Assembly (NCBI GenBank): GCA_021796375.1
Contig: JAJYJF010000116.1
Location: 1-6,883 of the forward strand
Length of the DNA: 6,883 bases
Direction of reading: 5' to 3'
Source: Chloroflexota bacterium
Lineage (GTDB): Bacteria; Chloroflexota; Anaerolineae; Anaerolineales; Anaerolineaceae
The stretch's first letter is position 1, and every line of letters begins with the position of its first letter. Made by a program: the position numbers and the translations under genes. Positions 1 to 6,679 of this stretch are shown here, one piece after another. The notes below the pieces were generated by a model. The model was not told where the DNA came from and searched no databases. It saw only the letters and a list, made by a program, of their open reading frames with translations.

Positions 1-478
1 CGATTACAGCATCTGGAACTTCAACAGCTTCACCGATTACGTCCAAAAAAAAGGAAAGATGCCGGTTTCGAATATCCTGGAGGCCAAAACCATCTCGATT
101 GCCGATCAGGATTATTTCAGCCTTGAACGGGCCAGGGGCATCCAGGAGGACGGCCAGATCCTCTACCTGACTGTCGATACCTCGCGGATCCCCCTGGAAC
201 GGTTTCCCGGCATCACGCAGTATGATTTCGGGAAGAGGTCCCTGTATGACGTCATGCGCAGGGAATACGGCGTCTATCCCAGCCTTGTGGAGCTTTCCGT
301 AAAACCTTGCCCGGGGGACCGCAAGATTGCGAAAATCTTCAACGTCGCTGCCAACACCCCGCTGCTCATGGTTGAAGGGAAGGTCTCCGATGAGGTGGAC
401 GCCCTGGTGGAGCTGACCCAGGTCATCTACAGCCCGGATGTAGATTTCAAGCTGGCCACCCGGATTAATTCGCTATAA
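1..478 (+). CDS. GntR/HutC-family transcriptional regulator, C-terminal UTRA domain (5' end cut by window)
   Basis: The reading frame is open from base 2 to the TAA at 476-478, giving 158 residues with no N-terminal start in view. The ATG at 59 is internal, because homologous sequence (NFNSFTDYVQKKGK) precedes it. The visible part fits the UTRA effector-binding domain (chorismate-lyase fold): a 'SFTDYV..KGK.PVS' entry strand, then 'YDFGKRSLYDVMRREYG' at visible residues 61-77, 'NVAANTPLL' at about 113-121, and the closing 'ELTQVIYSPDVDFKLATR'. In this family, binding of a small molecule, often a sugar phosphate or a related catabolite, to UTRA releases an N-terminal winged-helix domain from operator DNA. 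That DNA-binding half must lie left of the window. The gene points into the transporter/kinase/hydrolase operon and ends 139 bases before it, so it is the probable local regulator. E. coli YegW is a GntR-type protein in a locus of similar content. The family assignment is firm; the ligand is unknown. Confidence 0.9.
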   Translation, partial: DYSIWNFNSFTDYVQKKGKMPVSNILEAKTISIADQDYFSLERARGIQEDGQILYLTVDTSRIPLERFPGITQYDFGKRSLYDVMRREYGVYPSLVELSVKPCPGDRKIAKIFNVAANTPLLMVEGKVSDEVDALVELTQVIYSPDVDFKLATRINSL

Positions 479-488
479 TCGCCAGAGT

Positions 489-511
489 AATCCCATCCTG
501 CGATCGGGATT
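489..511. repeat. Inverted repeat AATCCC-N11-GGGATT, possible operator or weak hairpin
   Basis: The arms at 489-494 and 506-511 are perfectly complementary, with an 11-base spacer. The element begins 10 bases after the regulator's stop codon and about 107 bases before the solute-binding protein start. The symmetry would suit a dimeric GntR regulator, but the arm sequence does not match the GT..TA..AC-type core usually associated with HutC/GntR operators. No T-run follows, so a terminator role is weak. A 6-base inverted repeat can also arise by chance. Confidence 0.25.
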
Positions 512-604
512 GTGAGGAGGTGCTCTTCAACACCGTGCCGTAAAAATAATCCGAATTTGCTCTCATTCATGCCGTACGACGTGCAGGATATTCATCAACA
601 TTTA

Positions 605-610
605 GAGGAG
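605..610 (+). promoter_or_regulatory. Ribosome binding site GAGGAG of the solute-binding protein gene
   Basis: GAGGAG lies 7 bases before the ATG at 618 and is a strong Shine-Dalgarno sequence. It fixes the start so that the lipoprotein signal peptide begins at residue 1. It is clearly stronger than the sites before the permease genes, in line with binding proteins being made in excess over the membrane components. Confidence 0.75.
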
Positions 611-617
611 ATAAACC

Positions 618-1823
618 ATGTCAAAAACCAGGTCTGTTCTACTATTCGTTACCATGGCTGCCTTGATCCTGAGCGCTTGCGCGCCATCCGCGCCTGCCCA
701 GACATCGGCCCCCACCGCGGCCGCGGGATCAGCCCCTACCACTGCTCCGGCCGCGACCACTGCCGCGGGATCAGCGCCGACCACTGCACCAGCCACAGCG
801 GCTGCGACGGCTGCCGCGGCTGCTACCCCGCTAGCCACTCAGGCGCCTGCCGCGAATGGGGCGCCCCTGGCGAAAGAGATCGTCTACACCAATACCGGGG
901 GCGATTGGGGAACCTGCAGCGCCCAGGCCTTTGAAGATACCTTCACGAAGAAATACGGGGTCAAGGTTGTTGAAGGGCCGGCCGTGTCAGACGGCCAGCT
1001 GCGCGCGATGGTGGATACCGGCAACTACACCGAGGATGTCGTCTTCCCCTCGGTAGGTTTTGTTGTGGACCCGTTGGGCGCGAAGTACCTGGAGCCCATC
1101 GATTACACCCAGATCCAACAGTCTGAGCTCCTTCCCGGGACCTTTACCAAGTACGCGGTCGCGCAGGACCTGTTCTCCTTCGCGTTCGGCTACCGGACTG
1201 ACCAGGGGCCGGCGCCCACCAAATGGGAAGATTTCTTCGATACGACAAAATTCCCCGGAAAACGCGGCCTGGTTAGCTGGGACTACACCACCGTGATCAT
1301 TGGCGCTCTGCTGGCCGATGGGGTGGCCCCGGATAAACTGCTGCCGTTGGACTACAACCGGGCCTTTAAGAAACTGGATACGATCAAAAAGGATATCGTC
1401 TGGTACGATACCGGAAGCGCCGGGCAGGACCTCTTGACGAGCGGTGAAGTTCGCTTCATCCAGATTTACGCCAACCGGATCACTTCGGCCCGCGATGGAG
1501 GAGCCCCGGTCGGCATCCTCTGGGATGGGCAGATCATCCAGGCGGATTACATCGGGATTCCGAAAGGCGATCCGAACGCGGCCACGGCGATGAAGTTCAT
1601 CGCCAACGACGTCAGCGCAGATGTCAATGGGCTCTTCACCAACTGCGAGACGGGCGCGCCGTCGAACACGAAAGCCACGGTCAACCCGGCCAAGCGCAGC
1701 GATTTCCCGACCAGCCATCTGGACCAGCGCTACGTCGTCTCCAGCAGCCCGGAGATCGCCGCCTACGTCGCCCAGCACGTCGATGAGATTTCGAATGCTT
1801 TCAATGCCTGGAAAGGCCAATAG
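618..1823 (+). CDS. ABC transporter extracellular solute-binding lipoprotein, PotD-like (polyamine-family)
   Basis: This 401-residue protein captures substrate outside the membrane for the adjacent importer. Residues 1-20 form a lipoprotein signal peptide ending in the lipobox LSA-C, with Cys21 the predicted lipidated residue. Residues 22-84 are a low-complexity Ala/Thr/Pro linker. The mature domain (about 85-401) shows the type II periplasmic-binding fold of the PotD/SBP_bac_8 group: first strand and loop 'IVYTNTGGDWG' (88-98), 'KYGVKVVEG' (112-120), 'WEDFFD..KFPGKRGL' (203-218), 'ADYIGIPKGDPN' (309-320) and 'AMKFIAND' (324-331). By-eye comparison with E. coli PotD places Asp310 at the polyamine-binding Asp of the 'WMD' segment, but the neighbouring cage tryptophans appear replaced (Gln308, Tyr284). 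Two further cysteines (100, 343) lie in loops near the expected cleft. The permease genes follow after 5 bases. Role as importer receptor is firm; substrate is unknown and may not be a polyamine. Confidence 0.92.
   Translation: MSKTRSVLLFVTMAALILSACAPSAPAQTSAPTAAAGSAPTTAPAATTAAGSAPTTAPATAAATAAAAATPLATQAPAANGAPLAKEIVYTNTGGDWGTCSAQAFEDTFTKKYGVKVVEGPAVSDGQLRAMVDTGNYTEDVVFPSVGFVVDPLGAKYLEPIDYTQIQQSELLPGTFTKYAVAQDLFSFAFGYRTDQGPAPTKWEDFFDTTKFPGKRGLVSWDYTTVIIGALLADGVAPDKLLPLDYNRAFKKLDTIKKDIVWYDTGSAGQDLLTSGEVRFIQIYANRITSARDGGAPVGILWDGQIIQADYIGIPKGDPNAATAMKFIANDVSADVNGLFTNCETGAPSNTKATVNPAKRSDFPTSHLDQRYVVSSSPEIAAYVAQHVDEISNAFNAWKGQ
720..803 (+). repeat. Tandem duplication of a 42-base unit in the lipoprotein linker
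   Basis: Two adjacent 42-base units (720-761 and 762-803) each start with GCCGCGGGATCAGC and encode AAGSAPTTAPA followed by a variable tripeptide. Synonymous differences in the second half show the copies have diverged. The unit length is a multiple of three, so the frame is kept. It lengthens the flexible spacer between the lipid anchor and the binding domain. Confidence 0.75.
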
Positions 1824-1828
1824 CGGGC

Positions 1829-2716
1829 ATGCAATCCGTTGAAACACACGCAGGGTTCTCCCGGACCATCGGGAGGGCCCTGCGGTCCTCGCCTCTTCTT
1901 CCGCTCTTGCCGGGGATTCTGGCCATTGTGTTCCTTTTCCTGTGGCCGCTCGGCCAGATGATCTATTTCAGCTTCACCGACCCAACCGTCGGTCTTGAAA
2001 ATTACCGGCGCTTCTTCCAGACTCCAGCGGAGATCCGGTCGCTGGGGACCACGATGTGGGTCTCGTTCCTTGCCACCCTGCTCTGCGCGGTCATCGGCTA
2101 CATCTACGCATACAGCATGGCGAACTCGTCGAAGGCGGTCTCCCGCCTTCTCATGGGGGCAGTCGTGCTTCCGATGGGCGTCAATCTTCTGGTGCGGACC
2201 TTCTCGCTCCAGGCAATCCTGCGCGACACGGGTCTGATCAACGAACTCCTGAAGAGTATCGGCTTGATCCAGAGCCCCCTGCCGCTGATTCGCAATACCT
2301 TCGCGGTGAGCGTGGGGATCATCAGCATGGAGCTGCCGTTCATGGTCCTGCCCATTTACAACACCATGGTGCAGATCAACCGGAAGCTGCTGCTGGCCGG
2401 CGAAGGGCTGGGCGCCACGCCCGCCCGGGTATTTCTGGATATCTACCTCCCGCTTTCCTTGCCGGGTGTGTTCGCCGGCAGCCTGATCGTTTTTGTCTCC
2501 TCGCTGGCTTATTACGTGGTCCCCCAGCTGCTTGGCAGCGGGAGCGAGATGTTCCTCAGCCAGGATGTGTCGAATTGGATTCAGCTTCAGGCTGAGTTTG
2601 GATACGGCGCAACCGTCGGGGTGATCCTGCTGATCCTGACGCTTGGCACCTTGTTGATTGCCTCGCTCTTCATGAATATCGACAAGACGTTGAGCGAAAC
2701 CACCGGAGCCAAATGA
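1829..2716 (+). CDS. ABC transporter permease, PotB-like (binding-protein-dependent transport inner membrane component)
   Basis: This 295-residue integral membrane protein would form half of the transport channel. Six hydrophobic segments can be seen at about 24-46, 74-96, 104-126, 157-178, 213-237 and 261-283. The cytoplasmic coupling loop carries a recognisable EAA motif at about 189-214: 'AGEGLGATP' followed by 'IYLPLSLPGV', where the conserved Gly is 195. The stretch 'RTFSLQAILRDTGLIN' (123-138) resembles the PotB/PotH subgroup. Length is typical. The gene starts 5 bases after the binding-protein stop with only a weak GGAAAGG upstream, suggesting translational coupling. It ends in a 4-base ATGA overlap with the second permease. 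The permease family is firm; the PotB label reflects subgroup and position, not proven substrate. Confidence 0.92.
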   Translation: MQSVETHAGFSRTIGRALRSSPLLPLLPGILAIVFLFLWPLGQMIYFSFTDPTVGLENYRRFFQTPAEIRSLGTTMWVSFLATLLCAVIGYIYAYSMANSSKAVSRLLMGAVVLPMGVNLLVRTFSLQAILRDTGLINELLKSIGLIQSPLPLIRNTFAVSVGIISMELPFMVLPIYNTMVQINRKLLLAGEGLGATPARVFLDIYLPLSLPGVFAGSLIVFVSSLAYYVVPQLLGSGSEMFLSQDVSNWIQLQAEFGYGATVGVILLILTLGTLLIASLFMNIDKTLSETTGAK

Positions 2717-3543
2717 TGGACCGACGCCGCCTGGGCTGCTTCCCACTGGCTTTTTCCTTCCTCGTGATCGTGGTCCTGCTGGCGCCAATCTTGATCTCGG
2801 TTGCCATGAGCTTCACGTCCGCGGATACCCTGACGTTCCCACCGGTTGGCTTCAGCCTGCAGTGGTACCAGGCCGTGATCCACGGCCCCAAGTGGCAGGA
2901 CCGGCTGCCGGTGAGCCTAACGGTGGCGGTTGCGTCCTCGCTTCTCGCGACATCCATCGCCACACTGGCCGCGTTTGCCCTGGTTCGGGGGAAGATCCGC
3001 GGCGGCAACCTGATCTCGACCCTGTTCATTGCCCCGATGATCGTCCCTGCGGTGGTCCTCGCCACGGGCATGTATTTTGTCTGGACGAAGGGCTGGTCGC
3101 TCGGGCCGATCACCGTGGGGGGCAGGCTGGTGGGGACGATCCCCGGGCTGATCCTGGCCGATACCGTGATTGGGATCCCGCTGCCGTTCATCCTGGTGCG
3201 GGCCAGCCTGGGCAGCGTGGATTTATCGTTGGAACAGGCCGCCAGGAACCTGGGGGCTTCTCCGTTCACCACGTTCACGACGATCACTTTACCGCTCATC
3301 ATGCCCGGCGTGCTTTCGGGGCTGATCTTTGCGTTCATGAGCTCCTGGGACGAGGTTGTCATCGCTTCCTTCCTCTCATCCCCGCGGGTCAGTACCGTGC
3401 CCGTGGCGATTTTTCAGCAGCTGCGCGAGACCCTGGATCCTTCTGCGGCTGCCATCTCGTCGATGCTCCTCCTGGTGAGCGTGACGCTGGTCGGCTTGCT
3501 TTCGCTGGCCCGCCGGAAACCCGCGCAGCTTAAAGAAGAATGA
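2713..3543 (+). CDS. ABC transporter permease, PotC-like
   Basis: This 276-residue protein is the second membrane subunit. Hydrophobic segments lie at about 11-33, 67-91, 102-124, 141-162, 198-220 and 246-266. The EAA loop is well preserved at about 174-200: 'EQAARNLGAS' with Gly181, then 'ITLPLIMPGV'. The following 'SSWDEVVIASFLS' (210-222) is a hallmark of the PotC/PotI subgroup, where 'SFDEFVIAFF' is usual. The ATG at 2713 overlaps the previous stop (ATGA). A second in-frame ATG follows immediately at 2716, so the true start may be either. A positively charged N-terminus (DRRR) precedes the first segment, as expected for a cytoplasmic start. It pairs with the upstream permease as a heterodimer. 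Confidence 0.92.
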   Translation: MMDRRRLGCFPLAFSFLVIVVLLAPILISVAMSFTSADTLTFPPVGFSLQWYQAVIHGPKWQDRLPVSLTVAVASSLLATSIATLAAFALVRGKIRGGNLISTLFIAPMIVPAVVLATGMYFVWTKGWSLGPITVGGRLVGTIPGLILADTVIGIPLPFILVRASLGSVDLSLEQAARNLGASPFTTFTTITLPLIMPGVLSGLIFAFMSSWDEVVIASFLSSPRVSTVPVAIFQQLRETLDPSAAAISSMLLLVSVTLVGLLSLARRKPAQLKEE

Positions 3544-3587
3544 CCGGTGCTGGGAATTTTTCGATGGATTCCGCTGGAGAGTAGGCA

Positions 3588-4652
3588 ATGAGTTTATTAA
3601 GCATCCACGACCTTTGTTTTCGATACGGGGAAAAATCCGTATTGAAGAACTTTTCATTGGAAGTCGAAGAAGGAGAGTTTGTATCCCTGCTGGGACCCTC
3701 GGGATGCGGGAAGACCACGGCCTTAATGCTCATCGCCGGTTTTGAATACCCGGAGAGCGGTTCGATCGTTGTTGGGGGGGAGAACCTGAACGACGTCCCG
3801 GCATACCGGCGCAACATGGGGATGGTCTTTCAGAACTACGCCCTGTTCCCGCACATGAGCATTCTTGATAATGTGGCTTACGGCTTGCGGCAGCGCAAGA
3901 TCAGCAAACCGGCAGCCTACAAGGCGGCCGAGGAGGTATTGAGCCTGGTCCAGCTCCAGGGGATGGCGCACCGCTTTCCGGGCCAGATTTCCGGCGGCCA
4001 GCAGCAGCGGGTGGCCCTGGCCCGCGCGATCGTGATCAAACCCCGCCTGCTGCTCCTGGATGAGAGCTTGAGCGCGCTGGACCGCAAGCTGCGGGTGGAG
4101 ATGGAAGTGGAGCTCAGGAAAATTCAGCGCGAGGTGGGGATCACCACCATCTTCGTCACCCACGACCAGGAAGAAGCCCTGACCATGTCGGATCGGGTGG
4201 CGCTCATGCGCGACGGATCCATCGAGCAGTACGACCAGCCCAGCGTCATTTACGAACAGCCGAAGAACCTATTTGTGGCCGGCTTCCTTGGGAAGGCAAA
4301 CTTCCTGAAAGGGGATATCGAGGCTGCCCAGGACGGGCATTACTCCATGCGGCTCGAGGATGGGAATCGGGTCCAGTTTGGGGTTCCCCGGCCGCTGGAG
4401 GTTGGCTCGAGCTATACCATTGGCGTGCGCCCGGAGAAAATGGAGATCTCGGCCACCCCGACCGAAAACGCCACCATGCCCGGAACGGTCTCCCTGGTGA
4501 CCTACGCCGGAGGGGTCACCCAGTATGAAATCCAGGCGTTAGGGAAGGAATGGATGGTCCAGTCGCAGAACGCGACCGTTCATGGGGCGATATTCGATGC
4601 CGGCCAGCAGGTCTGGTTCGGCTGGAAGCCCGATAACAGCCTGATCCTGTAG
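3588..4652 (+). CDS. ABC transporter ATP-binding protein, PotA-like, with TOBE domain
   Basis: This 354-residue ATPase would power the importer from the cytoplasmic face. Visible motifs: Walker [10 protein letters not shown] (36-44), Q-loop Gln82 in '[12 protein letters not shown]', signature ISGGQ (134-138), Walker B LLLLDE (154-159) with catalytic Glu159, D-loop SALD (162-165) and switch His192 in 'FVTHDQEEA'. A C-terminal TOBE domain starts near '[11 protein letters not shown]' (278-288) and runs to about 345; it is typical of the PotA/MalK/FbpC class and often has a regulatory or structural role. Residue 160 is Ser where Pro is usual after the Walker B DE, a mild departure. The start is supported by GGAGAG at 3576-3581, 6 bases before the ATG, and 44 bases separate it from the PotC-like gene. 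All catalytic residues are intact. Confidence 0.95.
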   Translation: MSLLSIHDLCFRYGEKSVLKNFSLEVEEGEFVSLLGPSGCGKTTALMLIAGFEYPESGSIVVGGENLNDVPAYRRNMGMVFQNYALFPHMSILDNVAYGLRQRKISKPAAYKAAEEVLSLVQLQGMAHRFPGQISGGQQQRVALARAIVIKPRLLLLDESLSALDRKLRVEMEVELRKIQREVGITTIFVTHDQEEALTMSDRVALMRDGSIEQYDQPSVIYEQPKNLFVAGFLGKANFLKGDIEAAQDGHYSMRLEDGNRVQFGVPRPLEVGSSYTIGVRPEKMEISATPTENATMPGTVSLVTYAGGVTQYEIQALGKEWMVQSQNATVHGAIFDAGQQVWFGWKPDNSLIL

Positions 4653-4657
4653 GGGAG
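4652..4657 (+). promoter_or_regulatory. Ribosome binding site GGGGAG of the PfkB-family kinase gene
   Basis: GGGGAG starts at the last base of the ATPase stop codon and ends 7 bases before the ATG at 4665. It supports this start, although the first 15 or so residues (TKPSFDWKNPASPA) precede the first conserved strand and are probably a short extension. Confidence 0.6.
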
Positions 4658-4664
4658 AGCCAGC

Positions 4665-5645
4665 ATGACGAAGCCCTCGTTCGATTGGAAGAACCCTGCA
4701 TCCCCTGCCAGGGTGATCTTGCTGGGCGGGATCCTCCTCGACCGCTACATAGAGGTCGACCGCTACCCGCTGGCCGGAGGAGATACGCTCATCCGCGGGT
4801 CTTTTGACGCGATCGGGGGCTGTTCGCTGAACGTGGCGGTCACCTTGAAAAACCTGGGCTCGGTCCCGTATGTCGTCACCCAGTGGGGCGAGGATGAAGC
4901 CGGTTCGGAGATCGAGCAGCAGGTCCGGTCGTCAGGATTGCAGGCCGATTATATGCGCCAGGTTCCTGGAGGCAGGACGGGTTTCGACTGGGTAGTCCTG
5001 GACCGGTCCGGGGAGCGTACCTTTTTTACCCTGAAAGGCTGTGAAGGCGAGGTTCCACGGGGGGTTCCTCAGATGCTCCGGGGGGCTCGTTTTGACTTTG
5101 CCTATGTAACCGGATACTACCTCCTCAACCGCCAGACCGCCGCGGCCGTCCTGGATCTGGTGGGGCATTTCCGGGAGAATGGGTGCCAGGTAGTGTTCGA
5201 TCCCGGGCCCCTGGTGGGCGAGATGGATCCAGCGCAATTAAAGGGGATGCTGCTGCATTCCGATTGGCTGGTGCCGAACGCGGAAGAGCTGGGGTTCATC
5301 GAAGCGAAGCTGAATCTGGGGGAGGACCTAGCCGGATGGCTGCTGGGGCAGGGCTGCCGCGGCATGGTCCTGAAAAGAGGCAGGATGGGCGTCCAGGTGC
5401 GCACCCCAACCGGTGTTTTTACGGAGAGCGCTTTCCCGGTGGTCCCGGTCGACACGACGGGCGCGGGAGACAGCTTCGCTGGTGGGCTCATGTACGGGCT
5501 GTCCGCCGGGTACCCCCTGCGGCAGGCGATCACCCTCGCCAGCGCCTGTGGGGCCTTCCTGACGACCCTCAAAGGCCCGCACGGCGCTTTTTCTAAAGAC
5601 GACATTCTTAATTTCATCCAGAACGCAAAGGATAATCCATCATGA
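4665..5645 (+). CDS. PfkB/ribokinase-family carbohydrate (or nucleoside) kinase
   Basis: This 326-residue protein belongs to the PfkB family, whose members transfer the ATP gamma-phosphate to a hydroxymethyl group of a sugar or nucleoside. Landmarks: 'LLGGILLDRYIEVDRYP' (19-35) with the early Asp that often contacts substrate, 'GGCSLNVAVTLKNLG' (51-65, the family's GG..xN motif), 'VPNAEELG' (203-210, the N..E metal/phosphate motif) and 'DTTGAGDSFAGG' (263-274), which supplies the anion hole and catalytic base Asp269. All key residues are present. It sits 12 bases after the transporter ATPase and overlaps the DraG-like gene by ATGA, so its substrate probably comes from what is imported or from what the hydrolase releases. 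E. coli YegV is a kinase of this family beside a DraG-like protein. The exact substrate (ribose, another sugar, nucleoside) cannot be read from sequence. Confidence 0.92.
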   Translation: MTKPSFDWKNPASPARVILLGGILLDRYIEVDRYPLAGGDTLIRGSFDAIGGCSLNVAVTLKNLGSVPYVVTQWGEDEAGSEIEQQVRSSGLQADYMRQVPGGRTGFDWVVLDRSGERTFFTLKGCEGEVPRGVPQMLRGARFDFAYVTGYYLLNRQTAAAVLDLVGHFRENGCQVVFDPGPLVGEMDPAQLKGMLLHSDWLVPNAEELGFIEAKLNLGEDLAGWLLGQGCRGMVLKRGRMGVQVRTPTGVFTESAFPVVPVDTTGAGDSFAGGLMYGLSAGYPLRQAITLASACGAFLTTLKGPHGAFSKDDILNFIQNAKDNPS

Positions 5646-6631
5646 TCACAAGAGCGTTTGGCTGCCTGATTGGTTCGGCGATTGGCGACGCCATGGGCAT
5701 GCCGGCTTCTTTTATGTCCCCGGAGAAAATCCAGCGGATCTACAAGCGGATCACCGGTTTCCTGCCGCCCGACCGGGAGCAGGTCGCTCACCGGAATCTG
5801 GCTCAAGGCGAGTTTACCGACGATACGGAAGAAAGCATGATTATTGCCGAGGTCCTGATCGAAGCGCAGCGATTCGATGAGGGGCTCTTCATTAGTAAAA
5901 TGCGCGAATGGGCAATCAAAAAGAATATGCTTGGCAGCACGGTGATCGGCCCATCCACCCGCCGGTTTCTGGAAGCGATCGTGCGCGGCGAAGACACCTC
6001 CACGATCGGCCGCCTGGGGGATACAAACGGCGGGGCCATGCGGGTGGCTCCCGTCGGGATTTTTTATCACGGCCGCATGGACCAGGCCATCGACGCGGCA
6101 ATCGCATCCGCGAAGCCATCCCATGGGAGCCGGCCCGGGCTGGCTGCCGCGGCTGCTGTTGCAGCGGCAGTCTCGGTCGGGATCGAGGGGAACTGCAGCG
6201 CGGGCGACGTGATGGCCGCGGCAATCCGCGGGGCGGAGGCGGGCGAGCGGGCGGGTTTCGACATCCCCGCGCCTTCTGTGGCTTCCCGCATCCGCCTGGC
6301 GGTCGAGCTGGTCGACCGGAATCGCGGCAAGAGCATCGAGGAGATCAGCTACATCCTCTACCAGTACATCGGCGCGGGGATGAAAAGCTATGAATCGATC
6401 CCGCTGTCGCTGGGTGTTTTCTATGCCGCGGGCGGAGATTACCGGACCGGGTTGCTGGCGGCGATCAATACCGGCGACGACGCGGATACGAATGGGGCGA
6501 TTGTGGGGGCGCTGTGTGGGGCGTATAGCGGCGCGGAAAAAATCGATCCGGCCTGGATCGCCAATCTCAGCCAGACCAACCCGGTGGATTTCAAGCAAAT
6601 AGCAGTCCGGTTGCTCACGGTCCGCGAGTAG
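5642..6631 (+). CDS. ADP-ribosylglycohydrolase (DraG/ARH) family protein, YegU-like
   Basis: This 329-residue protein has the pattern of the DraG/ARH family, binuclear-metal (Mg/Mn) enzymes that hydrolyse N- or O-glycosidic bonds to ADP-ribose. Visible motifs: 'GSAIGDAMGMP' (11-21), the metal-binding TDDT (59-62), 'GDTNGGAMRVAPVG' (126-139), 'SHG' (160-162) at the conserved His, and 'NTGDDADTNGAIVGALCGA' (276-294), where Asp280, Asp282 and Thr283 match the second metal-ligand set. Length is near the family's usual 300-350 residues. The motif reads GDDADT where GGDTDT is common, with the metal ligands kept. The start overlaps the kinase stop by ATGA, with AAAGGA at 5627-5632 as ribosome binding site. 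In a catabolic operon it more likely cleaves an imported small-molecule N-glycoside than ADP-ribosylated protein; this is inference. No nitrogenase gene is in view, so the classical DraG role is unsupported. Confidence 0.9.
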   Translation: MITRAFGCLIGSAIGDAMGMPASFMSPEKIQRIYKRITGFLPPDREQVAHRNLAQGEFTDDTEESMIIAEVLIEAQRFDEGLFISKMREWAIKKNMLGSTVIGPSTRRFLEAIVRGEDTSTIGRLGDTNGGAMRVAPVGIFYHGRMDQAIDAAIASAKPSHGSRPGLAAAAAVAAAVSVGIEGNCSAGDVMAAAIRGAEAGERAGFDIPAPSVASRIRLAVELVDRNRGKSIEEISYILYQYIGAGMKSYESIPLSLGVFYAAGGDYRTGLLAAINTGDDADTNGAIVGALCGAYSGAEKIDPAWIANLSQTNPVDFKQIAVRLLTVRE

Positions 6632-6644
6632 CGGGAGAAGCGGG

Positions 6645-6666
6645 GCCGCCCCTCATTGGGGGCGGC
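6645..6666 (+). terminator. GC-rich hairpin just after the operon, possible terminator
   Basis: GCCGCCCC (6645-6652) pairs perfectly with GGGGCGGC (6659-6666) around a 6-base loop, 13 bases after the hydrolase stop codon. The stem is strong, but no T-run follows, so it is not a canonical intrinsic terminator. It may act with the following hairpins or protect the mRNA 3' end. Confidence 0.45.
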
Positions 6667-6679
6667 TGCGGGCAGCGAA

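Larger units (their letters stand above)
479..617 (+). promoter_or_regulatory. Intergenic region, probable promoter/operator zone of the transporter operon
   Basis: This is the only sizeable non-coding gap before the operon, so any operon-specific promoter or GntR operator should be here unless transcription simply continues from the regulator gene. It contains an A/T-rich patch (TAAAAATAAT at 541-550) that could serve as a -10 region. I found no -35 hexamer at good spacing, so no promoter is called precisely. An inverted repeat lies at 489-511, and a small palindrome CGTACG at 573-578. No small gene is convincing here. Confidence 0.4.

Noticed and set aside
59..478. Taking the ATG at 59 as the regulator's start, giving a free-standing 139-residue protein
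   Set aside because: The frame is open to the window edge and the residues before it fit the beginning of the UTRA domain, so this is an internal methionine of a longer gene.
512..934. 140-codon + strand frame with a GTG start crossing the intergenic gap and the start of the lipoprotein gene
   Set aside because: The Cys/His/Gly-rich content comes from reading the repetitive linker out of frame. The lipoprotein frame has a strong ribosome binding site and signal peptide.
987..1847. 286-codon open frame on the - strand opposite the solute-binding protein
   Set aside because: No domain was recognised and it fully overlaps a well-supported gene.
1763..2788. 341-codon open frame on the - strand opposite the first permease
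   Set aside because: It is highly charged (Gln, Asp, Arg, His, Lys-rich) because it reads the complement of hydrophobic membrane-protein codons, a typical shadow.
618..3543. Naming the transporter genes potD, potB and potC
   Set aside because: Family resemblance is clear, but the binding site looks altered and the neighbours are sugar/glycoside enzymes, so a polyamine-specific symbol would overstate the evidence.
5117..6598. 493-codon open frame on the - strand opposite the kinase and hydrolase genes
   Set aside because: It is antisense to two genes with complete family motifs, is rich in Arg/His/Pro/Ala, shows no recognisable domain, and is explained by high G+C in the opposing codons.
5642..6631. 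Calling the hydrolase draG, the nitrogenase-reductase activating enzyme
   Set aside because: No nif or draT gene is present in the window and the operon context is uptake and sugar phosphorylation.
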